62,100 nucleotides of DNA, taken from assembly GCA_900766735.1 (NCBI GenBank), contig CAAFWO010000030.1, positions 1 through 62,100 of the forward strand. Reading direction: 5' to 3'. Source of the DNA: Clostridia bacterium (GTDB taxonomy: Bacteria; Bacillota; Clostridia; CAKSNL01; HGM11501). Both the position numbers and the translations under genes were made by a program. Below are positions 42,486 to 50,155 of the stretch, piece after piece; the stretch's first letter is position 1; each line of letters opens with the position of its first letter. Below the pieces are notes generated by a model, which did no database searches, was not told the DNA's origin, and saw only the letters and a program-made list of their open reading frames with translations.

Positions 42486-43414
42486 TGAGGATAACAGGCA
42501 TAGGCGCCAATGTTTACGACACGCTCTATACCGTTGACTCATATCCCGATGAGGACACGAAAAAGCGCGCGAAAAGCGCCGTTTCGTCCGGCGGAGGACC
42601 GACCGCAACGGGCCTTGTTGCGGCAAGCAAGTTAGGCGCCGATGTGTCGTACGTCGGAGTTTTGACGACCGACGCGCCGGGAATATTCTTAAAGGCCGAT
42701 ATGGAAAAATACGGCGTTGACACCTCAAAAGTCAAGGTCGTTTCGGGATATTCGTCGTTTTCCTCGTGCATTTTCTTAAGTGAGAAAGAGAAAACGAGAA
42801 CCTGCGTGTTTTATAAGGGAGACATTCCGGCGCTTAAATTGAGCGACGAACAAAAAGGCGAGATCGAAAAGGCCGGCATCTTAATGGTTGACGGCAACGA
42901 GATGGATGCGGCCATCGAGGGCGCGAAAAAAGCGCATGAGTCGGGCGCAAAAGTTCTTTATGATGCCGGAGGATTATACGACGGCGTGGAGAATTTAATA
43001 AAGTATGCGGACATTTTGATCCCGTCCGAGGAGTTTGCGCTCGGTTTTACCAAAAAAGAAACGGCCGAAGAAGCGGCAAAAGCGCTTTATGAGGCATATC
43101 ACCCTGATGTTGTGGTCATCACACAGGGCAAAAAGGGCGGCATTATGTTCTCCGGGAAAGAGATCATAGCATATCCGGCGCTCCCGGCCGAAGTCGTTGA
43201 TTCCAACGGCGCGGGCGATGTTTTTCACGGAGCGTTTGCCTTTGCCTATGCTAAAGGCTTTGATATGTATAAGTGCTGTATCTTTTCAAGCGCGGTATCC
43301 GCATTAAAGTGCACAAAGCTCGGCGCGAGAAGCGCAGTTCCCGAGTATAAAAAAGTTATTGAATTTTTGAAGGAGTTGGGTTATAATGAATTTGAAGAAG
43401 ACCTGGAAAAATGA
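42482..43414 (+). CDS. PfkB-family sugar kinase
   Basis: A 310-residue ribokinase-like kinase. AVSSGGGPTATGLVAASKLG (about 33-52) is the substrate-binding glycine motif and VDSNGAGDVFHGAFAFAYAKG near 238 contains the catalytic Asp. It overlaps the aldolase by four bases and IolB by 29, so the three are translationally coupled. Position suggests the IolC role (phosphorylating 2-deoxy-5-keto-gluconate), but the sequence alone does not separate IolC from other PfkB kinases. Confidence 0.88.
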   Translation: MMRITGIGANVYDTLYTVDSYPDEDTKKRAKSAVSSGGGPTATGLVAASKLGADVSYVGVLTTDAPGIFLKADMEKYGVDTSKVKVVSGYSSFSSCIFLSEKEKTRTCVFYKGDIPALKLSDEQKGEIEKAGILMVDGNEMDAAIEGAKKAHESGAKVLYDAGGLYDGVENLIKYADILIPSEEFALGFTKKETAEEAAKALYEAYHPDVVVITQGKKGGIMFSGKEIIAYPALPAEVVDSNGAGDVFHGAFAFAYAKGFDMYKCCIFSSAVSALKCTKLGARSAVPEYKKVIEFLKELGYNEFEEDLEK

Positions 43415-44174
43415 GTACGGCAAGGCCGCGGTCATCACAAAGGAAAACTCATCGCTTAATATGATCGAGGTCGATATGTTAAAGCTTCCCGACGGGGGAA
43501 CGAAGACATATTCAGAAAAGGACAAAGAGTACGGCCTTTTGATAATCGGCGGAAAGTGCACGGTCAAGGGCGACGGATTTGAGTTTACCGAGATCGGAAA
43601 AAGAAAGAACGCTTTTGACGGCGCGGCAACCTGCCTTTATGTTCCGAGAAACAGAAAGTTCACGGTTACCGGTGTCGGAGATGTGACGATCGCTGTCTGC
43701 AAGTCGCCTGCCGAGAAGGATTTTGAGCCTGTTTTGGTTAAGCCCGAGGACGTTATAATCAAGGATATGGGCAAGCCCGGCTGGAGAAGACAGGCGCACT
43801 TTATTTTAGACGAGAGAGTAAAGGCAAACCTCATCTATATCGGCGAAGCATATGTTGAGGGCGGCCAGTGGGCAAGCTATCCTCCTCACAAGCACGACGA
43901 CGACAATATGCCGACAGAGGGCGTTTTGGAGGAAGTTTACTATTACGAGTATGACAAGCCCCAGGGCTTCGGAATCCAGAAAGTATACACAAAAGAGGGC
44001 GATATTGACGAGACCTACACCGTTCGCGGCGGCGATTTCGTCGAGATCCCGAGAGGGTATCACCCCTGCTGTGCGGCACCCGGATATAACAACTATTATC
44101 TTTGGATAATGGCCGGCGAAAACAGAGGATTTTTCATGACCACAGAGGAGGATCATAAATGGCTGACGAAATAA
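43386..44174 (+). CDS. iolB: 5-deoxy-glucuronate isomerase-like protein
   Basis: A 262-residue bicupin matching IolB, which converts 5-deoxy-glucuronate to 2-deoxy-5-keto-gluconate in inositol breakdown. The metal site reads YPPHKHDDDN with H168 and H170, followed by LEEVYYYEYDKPQGFGIQKVY and ending GYHPCCAAPGY. The related pectin enzyme KduI has a different HxH context, so IolB is preferred. The gene overlaps the kinase by 29 bases and the mutarotase by 16. No IolG, IolE or IolD lies nearby, which is unusual for IolB. Confidence 0.88.
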   Translation: MNLKKTWKNEYGKAAVITKENSSLNMIEVDMLKLPDGGTKTYSEKDKEYGLLIIGGKCTVKGDGFEFTEIGKRKNAFDGAATCLYVPRNRKFTVTGVGDVTIAVCKSPAEKDFEPVLVKPEDVIIKDMGKPGWRRQAHFILDERVKANLIYIGEAYVEGGQWASYPPHKHDDDNMPTEGVLEEVYYYEYDKPQGFGIQKVYTKEGDIDETYTVRGGDFVEIPRGYHPCCAAPGYNNYYLWIMAGENRGFFMTTEEDHKWLTK

Positions 44175-45028
44175 CCGTAATCGAAAACGAATGCCTTAAA
44201 GTCAGGATCAAAAACTTCGGAGCGGAGATCATAAGTGTTACGGACAAAGAGGGAAGAGAATATATGTGGAGCGGCGATAAGTCCGTCTGGGGCTATCACG
44301 CCCCGATCGTCTTTCCGATCTGCGGCGCATTAAAGGACGGACGCTACACTCTGTCAGGCAAAAGCTATGAGCTTGGCAAGCACGGTTTTGCACGCTTTTT
44401 GGACTATGAGCCCGAGAGCTTGAGTAAGAGCAGTGCGGCCTTTCGAGCAAAGGGTCTTGACGAATATAAGGAGAGCTATCCGTTTTCATATGGTTTTTCG
44501 GCCGTTTTCAGTTTATCCGGCAACACGCTTTCGGTAACATATAAGGTTGAAAACAAAGACGATAAGACGATGTATTTTTCCGCCGGCTCGCATGAAGGTT
44601 ATGCCTGCCCCGGAAAGACAGAGGACTATGTTTTGGAGTTTGAAAAGGAAGAAACACTTTTTAACTGTTTGTTAAGCGACTCGCTTTTGAGCGGAGAGCG
44701 CGAGCTTTTGGCAGAGAAGACTAAGTATCTTTCGGTCAACGGAGAGATGCTCAAAAAAAGAGATTCGCTCATTTTCAGAGACCTTTCGTCAGAGTCTGTC
44801 ACGCTCCGCCACAAAAACGGTAACACGGTCGTGACCGTTCGCTTCCCGGGGCAGAAAAATCTTGTCATCTGGTCGTTTCCGGACGGCGGATATATCTGCA
44901 TCGAGCCGTGGAGCGGAGTTCCCGACAGTGTTGATTCAACCGGAAATATCGAAGAGAAAGATGCAATAATTGCATTGGAAAAAGGAAAAACGAAGGAGAT
45001 TACGCACTATATCACCTTCGGAGAATAA
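44159..45028 (+). CDS. Aldose 1-epimerase-family protein (LacX-like)
   Basis: A 289-residue galactose-mutarotase-fold enzyme that equilibrates alpha and beta anomers of a sugar. Seen: NFGAEIISVTDKEGREYMW (19-37), PIVFPICGALKDG with the substrate Arg/His region replaced in the LacX manner, KHGFARFLDY (His about 79), SAGSHEGYACPG (His about 143) and CIEPWSGVPDS with the catalytic Glu near 246. The start has GAGGAGG. It would feed the isomerase or the FGGY kinase with the right anomer. A terminator-like hairpin follows at once. Confidence 0.85.
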   Translation: MADEITVIENECLKVRIKNFGAEIISVTDKEGREYMWSGDKSVWGYHAPIVFPICGALKDGRYTLSGKSYELGKHGFARFLDYEPESLSKSSAAFRAKGLDEYKESYPFSYGFSAVFSLSGNTLSVTYKVENKDDKTMYFSAGSHEGYACPGKTEDYVLEFEKEETLFNCLLSDSLLSGERELLAEKTKYLSVNGEMLKKRDSLIFRDLSSESVTLRHKNGNTVVTVRFPGQKNLVIWSFPDGGYICIEPWSGVPDSVDSTGNIEEKDAIIALEKGKTKEITHYITFGE

Positions 45029-45029
45029 T

Positions 45030-45059
45030 AAAAAGCCCGGAGCAATTCCGGGCTTTTTA
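45030..45059 (+). terminator. Terminator-like hairpin inside the operon
   Basis: AAAAAGCCCGGA, GCAAT loop, TCCGGGCTTTTT between the mutarotase and FGGY kinase genes. It probably reduces expression of the last two genes relative to the first seven. Confidence 0.8.
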
Positions 45060-45078
45060 GGAAGAAAAGAGGATTTTT

Positions 45079-46545
45079 ATGAGATATGTTCTCGGTATAG
45101 ATTTCGGCGGCGGCGCGTCCAAGGCGACGCTGCTTTCCGAAAACGGGGAAATAGTCGCGGAGGCGACATATGAATATCCCACATATTATCCGGCGCCGGG
45201 CTATGTTCAGCAGAACCCGGACGATTGGTATAATGCGGCGAAGGAAAACATCCGCGCGGTTATAAAAAGCTCCGGCGTTTCGTCCGGCGACATAAAGGTG
45301 ATAGCGCTTGACGCGGCGACGCACACGGCCGTCGTGATGGACGATGACTTTAACGTGCTTATGCCCTCTATTTACTGGACGGACACGAGGAGCAAAAAAG
45401 AGGTCGATCACCTTAAAGAAACGCTCGGCGATGAGATAAGGAGGATCGCGCTTCATAATGTTGACACGATATGGACGCTTCCGCAGCTTCTCTGGATTAA
45501 AAACAACGAGCCGGAAATTTTTTCGAAGATCAGAAAAATATTTTTCGCGAAGGACTATGTGCGCCACTGCCTCACCGGTGACTATGTGACCGATTACATC
45601 GAGGCGGAGGGCAGTATGCTCTTTGACTTAAACGAAAAAAAGTGGTCCGAAAAGCTTTGCGCGGCCGCGGGGATCGATAAATCGATTCTGCCCGAGGTGG
45701 TGAGTCCTCACGACGTTGTCGGCAAGGTCACAAAAGAAGCGGCGAAAGACACTGGGCTTTCCGAAGAGACTTTAGTTATCTGCGGAACGACGGACACCGT
45801 TATGGAGGTCTTCGCCTCCGGTGCCGTTAAAAAGGGCAACATGACGATAAAGCTCGCGACGGCCGGGAGGATCTGCGTCGTCACGGACAGGTCATATCCC
45901 GATAAGAACCTTATAAACTACTCGCATATTGTTGACGGGCTGTGGTATCCCGGAACGGCGACAAAGTCGTGCGCCGCGTCCTACAGATGGTATCGGGACA
46001 CGTTCGGCGGCGACTATAAGTCGCTTGACTCGGGCGCTGAAAAAATCGCTCCGGGCGCGGAAGGGCTGATGTTTCACCCATATCTTAACGGGGAGCTGAC
46101 GCCGTATGCCGATCCGCTTTTATCGGCAAGCTTCATCGGCGTTCGCGCAAACCACACAAAGGCTCATTTCACGAGGGCACTTTTGGAGGGCGTTTCCATG
46201 TCGATAGCCGACTGTATGAACGCGCTCGGCGAGATCGGCATTCCGCACGATGAGACGGCCGTTATCATAGGCGGCGGCGGAAAAAGCCCGCTCTGGCGCT
46301 CGATAACGGCGGATATGCTGGGTATCACGCTCATCGGAAAGAAATATTCCGATTCATCGTTCGGGAGCGCGATGCTGGCAGGCGTTGCTGCGGGCTTCTT
46401 TTCGGATCCGTGCGAGGCTGTTGCGCGCTGCAACGAAGAAGTTTTTGTGACAGAGCCGGACATGAAAAACAATGCGGTCTATAAAGAACAGTTCAAACGC
46501 TATAAAAAGGTGCATGACGCGCTTGCGCCGATATATCACGGGTGA
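45079..46545 (+). CDS. FGGY-family carbohydrate kinase, xylulokinase-like
   Basis: A 488-residue kinase of the xylulokinase/glycerol kinase fold. LGIDFGGGASKATLLSENG (4-22) is the N-terminal phosphate loop, YWTDTRSKKEVDHL near 99 holds the catalytic Asp, CGTTDTVMEVFASGAV near 228 the adenosine side, and VIIGGGGKSPLWRSITADMLG near 395 is the FGGY signature region. There is also a MTIKLATAGRICVV segment. It would phosphorylate a ketose or polyol, possibly the isomerase product. No promoter is obvious between the upstream hairpin and the start; the AGAGGA ribosome site is good. Confidence 0.87.
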   Translation: MRYVLGIDFGGGASKATLLSENGEIVAEATYEYPTYYPAPGYVQQNPDDWYNAAKENIRAVIKSSGVSSGDIKVIALDAATHTAVVMDDDFNVLMPSIYWTDTRSKKEVDHLKETLGDEIRRIALHNVDTIWTLPQLLWIKNNEPEIFSKIRKIFFAKDYVRHCLTGDYVTDYIEAEGSMLFDLNEKKWSEKLCAAAGIDKSILPEVVSPHDVVGKVTKEAAKDTGLSEETLVICGTTDTVMEVFASGAVKKGNMTIKLATAGRICVVTDRSYPDKNLINYSHIVDGLWYPGTATKSCAASYRWYRDTFGGDYKSLDSGAEKIAPGAEGLMFHPYLNGELTPYADPLLSASFIGVRANHTKAHFTRALLEGVSMSIADCMNALGEIGIPHDETAVIIGGGGKSPLWRSITADMLGITLIGKKYSDSSFGSAMLAGVAAGFFSDPCEAVARCNEEVFVTEPDMKNNAVYKEQFKRYKKVHDALAPIYHG

Positions 46546-46547
46546 AA

Positions 46548-47921
46548 ATGATGAAAATTGCTGTTTGCGTTAAGATAGTCAAAGGCGAGATAAGCCCGTT
46601 TGACGCGTCGGCCGTTGAGGCGGCGCTTAAGCTGTCGCGCGATGTGACGGTCTATTCCATGGCGCCCGAATCGGCAAAGGGAAAGCTTTCGGAGCTTACG
46701 AGGCTCGGCGTCCGCGCAGTGCTTATTTCCGATCCGCACTTTGCCGGGAGCGACACGCTCGCAACGGGATATATTTTGTCAAAAGCGCTGAAAAAAGAGA
46801 ATTACGACATTATCCTTTGCGGCCGGCAGTCGACGGATTCGGACACCGCACAGGTAGGTCCGTGCATTTCATCTAAGCTCGGCATTCCGCTCATAGCTTA
46901 TGCGCTTGACATTAAAGAGGAAAACGGCACTGTCTTTTGCAGGACGAGGCTCGGCGACGAACAGAAAAAAACGCCCGTTTTGGTAACGGTCGAGAGAATG
47001 TGTGATTTAAGGTTTCCGAGCTTTCGATCAAAGGTCGGCACCGTCACTGTTCTTGATGCGGCCGGCATTTCGGCCGATGTGACAAAGTGCGGACTTTCGG
47101 GCTCGCCGACAAAGGTAATAAAAACCTTTTACAGAGAAGAGAGCGAAAGAAAGTGCAGATTCATAGAGCCGGAGGAGCTTTCAGGCCTGATCAAAAAGCT
47201 TTCTTCAAAGGAGCGGGTGAAATTAAACATCGCTCCTTCGGAAAAGAAGTTAAAAGAGATCTGGGCTGTCGGGAAAGAGGTTAAAAAGCAAGCGGAGGCA
47301 ATTGCCGAAAAGGTCGTCTATATCGATGAAAAAGACCCTTGCGTGATTGCCGAAAGGGCAAAAAAAGAGCACCCGGAGGTGATACTCTGGAATGCGGATT
47401 TGGCCTCGAGACGCGATGCGCCGATCGCCGCGGCAATACTTGAAACAGGGCTTTGCGCGGACTGCACGGCGCTTGAGACGGACGGAAAGAAGCTTTATAT
47501 GTACCGCCCGGCGCTCGGCGGAGATGTGACGGCGAAGATCGAGTGCAAAACGAGGCCGCAGATGGCGACAGTGCGTACAGAGTCTGACAGTGCGGACATT
47601 TTGTTATCGATCGGGCGGGGAGCTGAGCCGGTGAGCGAAAAACTGCGCGCTTTTGCAAAAAAGATCGGCGCAGGGGTCGGCGCGTCGCGCGCGGTGGTCG
47701 ATATGGAGGCGGCGCCTTACGAGGAGCAGATCGGCCTCACGGGAAAGACCGCGTCGCCAAAGATATACATAGCGGTCGGCATTTCGGGCGCGGTTCAGCA
47801 TATGTGTGCCGTGGAGGGTGCAGGAAGCATCATTGCCGTGAACCCGGATAAGGACGCTCCGATCTTCAAATATGCCGATTACGGGATTATCGCCCGTGCA
47901 GAAGATATAATAAAAAAATAA
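46548..47921 (+). CDS. Fused electron transfer flavoprotein, EtfB-EtfA
   Basis: A single chain of about 457 residues. The first half (1 to about 215) is EtfB-like: AVCVKIV, CGRQSTDSDTAQVGPCISSKLGIP and a VERMCDLRFPS segment. The second half (from about 240) is EtfA-like: VILWNADLASRRDAPI, CADCTALE and PQMATVRTESDSADI, then the FAD-binding end with GASRAVVDMEAAPYEEQIGLTG, YIAVGISGAVQHM and IIAVNPDKDAPIFKYADYGI, cut here for length. ETF is normally two proteins. It would take electrons from the FAD dehydrogenase in the same operon. The exact start among GTG 46542, ATG 46548 and ATG 46551 is uncertain. Confidence 0.87.
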   Translation: MMKIAVCVKIVKGEISPFDASAVEAALKLSRDVTVYSMAPESAKGKLSELTRLGVRAVLISDPHFAGSDTLATGYILSKALKKENYDIILCGRQSTDSDTAQVGPCISSKLGIPLIAYALDIKEENGTVFCRTRLGDEQKKTPVLVTVERMCDLRFPSFRSKVGTVTVLDAAGISADVTKCGLSGSPTKVIKTFYREESERKCRFIEPEELSGLIKKLSSKERVKLNIAPSEKKLKEIWAVGKEVKKQAEAIAEKVVYIDEKDPCVIAERAKKEHPEVILWNADLASRRDAPIAAAILETGLCADCTALETDGKKLYMYRPALGGDVTAKIECKTRPQMATVRTESDSADILLSIGRGAEPVSEKLRAFAKKIGAGVGASRAVVDMEAAPYEEQIGLTGKTASPKIYIAVGISGAVQHMCAVEGAGSIIAVNPDKDAPIFKYADYGIIARAEDIIKK

Positions 47922-47942
47922 CGGCTGACAGCCGTTATTTTT
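47915..47942. terminator. Bidirectional terminator between the ETF and GH28 genes
   Basis: AAAATAACGGCT, GAC loop, AGCCGTTATTTT; a perfect 12-bp stem shared by the two convergent genes. Confidence 0.9.
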
Positions 47943-47943
47943 A

Positions 47944-49260
47944 TTATATCCTTTTATAGCGTGTGACATTAACGAACACCGCTTCGTCGCGCGCGTCCTC
48001 TTTTTCGGTTGAAAAATCGACGTTGTAGAGCCTTAAATTGTCAACATCCTTTGCGATCATACCGAAGCACGGAGTCTTATATCCGAACCTGATTGACTCA
48101 GGGTATCCGTCGCGCACTTCGGGAAGCTTTATATCGCGGTCTTCCTTCGTTCCGCCGCCGGGCATTGAAAATATGATGTCCGACATCGAGACGTTTTTAA
48201 TAATACTGTCCGGCTGGCCGGCGATGATGACGGGAGCGGGGACGGGGCACTGAACCTTATCGTCCTCCATATGGGACTTATAGTTCCATGTGGGCGCCTC
48301 CCATGGCTCATACGGCCCTGTCACGGTGATTCCGGAAAGCGAGACGTTCTTGATCTCACCGATCGGAGTGCCTTCTGGAGCCCGTGATCTGTCAAGCACC
48401 ATAAGCATTATCGGGTTGCCGACGTTTTTCATAGTGATTCCGGAAACGGAAAAACCGTTGACGGTTGCACCGTCGACCGCCTGAAGGGTGATGCCCGAGA
48501 ACCTTGTGTTATATATCGTGCACCCGGTGATCGAAACGTTTAAAAACGCCGTGTTGGATTCCGTTCCGAATTTTATCGCGTTGCATCTTGAAGAAATTAT
48601 GCAGTTTGAGATCGTGAGATTCTCCATCGCGGCAAACCTCCCGAGCGTGAATGAGCTTTTGGGCACTATTCCGTCGTCGCCTGAATTTATGATACAGTCG
48701 GAGATCACGACATTTTTGCACGAGTCGGGGCTGATCCCGTCAATATGAGTGAAAATGTTAAGGCCGGTGACCGTCACATTCTCACAGCCGGCAAAATAGA
48801 CTGCAAGGTCTGTCGCGTTGCGAAGAACAAGGTCTTTTATCACGACGTCGGTGCAATTTTTGAGCGCGAAGATCTTGACCGCGCGCTGCCATGAGCCGTC
48901 AGGCTCCCAGACGGAGCGCATATCGATCTTCCCGAGGCCGGAAAAAGAAATGTTTTTACAGCCGTCAGCATAGAAAAGCGAGTGCTGAAAATAGCTGTGG
49001 CTTTTGTCCTGATAAATATCGTTTGCCGGGTTTTCCTCACGCGGCAAAAAATCGTCCATATTGTCGCTTCCCAAAAGAACGGCGCTGTTTTCAAAAACGA
49101 TGTGTATGTTGTCCCTTAAAACAACCGTGCCGCAAATAAATTCACCCTCCGGAATGAAGACGGTTCCGCCGCCGTTTTCATATGCCGCCTCGACGGCGCT
49201 CTGGATCGCCTTTGTTGCGAGCGAGCCTTCGGCCGCTCCGTAGTCTTTGATGTTATACAT
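47944..49260 (-). CDS. GH28-like (polygalacturonase family) protein
   Basis: A 438-residue right-handed beta-helix protein of the GH28/pectin lyase-like superfamily. The start is typical (YNIKDYGAAEGSLATKAIQSAV and GGGTVFIPEGEFICGTVVL). The catalytic rungs are divergent: HIDGISPDSCKNV in place of NTDG, NSGDDGI with both Asp residues kept, and CNAIKFGTES where GHG would lie. No signal peptide is present, so it acts on imported oligosaccharides if active. With eda-kdgK and the GH2 remnant it suggests a taste for uronate-containing plant or host glycans. It starts with an AGGAGA ribosome site. Confidence 0.85.
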   Translation of the reverse strand: MYNIKDYGAAEGSLATKAIQSAVEAAYENGGGTVFIPEGEFICGTVVLRDNIHIVFENSAVLLGSDNMDDFLPREENPANDIYQDKSHSYFQHSLFYADGCKNISFSGLGKIDMRSVWEPDGSWQRAVKIFALKNCTDVVIKDLVLRNATDLAVYFAGCENVTVTGLNIFTHIDGISPDSCKNVVISDCIINSGDDGIVPKSSFTLGRFAAMENLTISNCIISSRCNAIKFGTESNTAFLNVSITGCTIYNTRFSGITLQAVDGATVNGFSVSGITMKNVGNPIMLMVLDRSRAPEGTPIGEIKNVSLSGITVTGPYEPWEAPTWNYKSHMEDDKVQCPVPAPVIIAGQPDSIIKNVSMSDIIFSMPGGGTKEDRDIKLPEVRDGYPESIRFGYKTPCFGMIAKDVDNLRLYNVDFSTEKEDARDEAVFVNVTRYKRI

Positions 49261-49270
49261 ATTTTTTCTC

Positions 49271-49789
49271 CTACATTATAATCTTCCGTCCGCAGTGCGA
49301 GCAATATATGCTGTCAGAATCGATCTCTTTTTTGCATGCCGGGCAGATGAATGCTTTCTTTTCGGGCAAAGGAGCTTTCTTTTCGGCTTTTTTCTGCCTT
49401 ATCAGAATGCCGATAATGATGAAAAGAACGCCGCCGCCTAAGAAAATGTAATTGGCAAGAGGAATTTCATAGCCCAAGTCGATTATACTGTAGGACGGAA
49501 CGAAAGGAATGTATCTTACCATGTGAGTGTCATAGTCCATCATTTCGTCAAACGGGGAGGTGAAATTCACCGATCCGTCATACTGAACGCCGGCAACGAA
49601 ATAGTGAAAATCCACGCTGTAATCGCAAAGATCATTATCAGTCGGCGTGTAGTCGATACTGTCAGTGACTGCCTCTGTCCGCGCGCCTAAATAATAGACT
49701 GCCGGATTTAAAAAGCTGTAGAGCACGGAAAGAATCCCGAGCGTTAAAAAAATCGACTTAAAAACCGTTTTTACGGGGCTTTTTTTCAT
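49271..49789 (-). CDS. Membrane protein with DUF3592-like domain and C-terminal zinc ribbon
   Basis: A 172-residue protein with one N-terminal span (about 8-30), an extracytoplasmic beta domain resembling DUF3592 (YSVDFHYFVAGVQYDGSVNF), a second span (about 115-133) and a zinc ribbon at the C-terminus (CPACKKEIDSDSIYCSHCG). The ATG at 49789 is chosen because AAGGAG lies 8 bases upstream. Function unknown. It ends 10 bases before the GH28 start on the same strand, so the two may be co-transcribed. Confidence 0.7.
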   Translation of the reverse strand: MKKSPVKTVFKSIFLTLGILSVLYSFLNPAVYYLGARTEAVTDSIDYTPTDNDLCDYSVDFHYFVAGVQYDGSVNFTSPFDEMMDYDTHMVRYIPFVPSYSIIDLGYEIPLANYIFLGGGVLFIIIGILIRQKKAEKKAPLPEKKAFICPACKKEIDSDSIYCSHCGRKIIM

Positions 49790-49884
49790 ATGTAACACTC
49801 CTTTTTAAAAAGTATAGCATAATATGTAGCTTTTTGCAAGCCGTATTTGACCTGATTCGACAAAAAATAATTCATTTAAAAAGC

Positions 49885-49913
49885 TTGACGAAATATGATA
49901 TATGTGGTAGAAT
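49885..49913 (+). promoter_or_regulatory. Promoter of the lysine riboswitch transcript
   Basis: TTGACG (49885-49890), 17-base spacer ending TGTGG, TAGAAT (49908-49913). Confidence 0.8.
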
Positions 49914-49925
49914 AGAGGAAAATAA

Positions 49926-50069
49926 GAGATAGAGGCGCGGATGACAAAAGTATTTTTCCGGTGAATTTGGGCAGAATGCGGAAAATGAAAGGGGATTTCG
50001 CCGAAACCTCGGATACCTGCTTCGTATCATGAGGTTGGGACAGCGCAGAATATGCGTTGTACTGTCGCA
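49926..50069 (+). ncRNA. Lysine riboswitch (L box)
   Basis: The core is easily recognised: AGAGGCGCGGATGAC, then AAAAGTA, further on GGGGATTTCGCCGAAACC, TTGGGACAGCGCAG and the closing ACTGTCGC. P1 is GATAG pairing with CTGTC. The L box binds L-lysine and in this position switches transcription of the transporter downstream. A terminator hairpin follows at 50096, so lysine is expected to turn the gene off. Confidence 0.92.
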
Positions 50070-50095
50070 AAAGGGCGGAGGGCTATCATTTTCAT

Positions 50096-50132
50096 GCTGT
50101 GGCTTTTTTGCGGCCGCGGCTTATTTTATTTT
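50096..50132 (+). terminator. Riboswitch-controlled terminator
   Basis: GCTGTGGC pairs fully (with G-U pairs) with GCCGCGGC across a nine-base loop, followed by TTATTTTATTTT. The expression platform of the L box. Confidence 0.75.
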
Positions 50133-50155
50133 AAAATATTTAAGGGGGATACATA

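Noticed and set aside
43386..44174. KduI (pectin-pathway isomerase) for the bicupin
   Set aside because: The HxH context (YPPHKHD) and the C-terminal PRGYHP-like motif fit IolB better; the nearby uronate genes made KduI worth considering.
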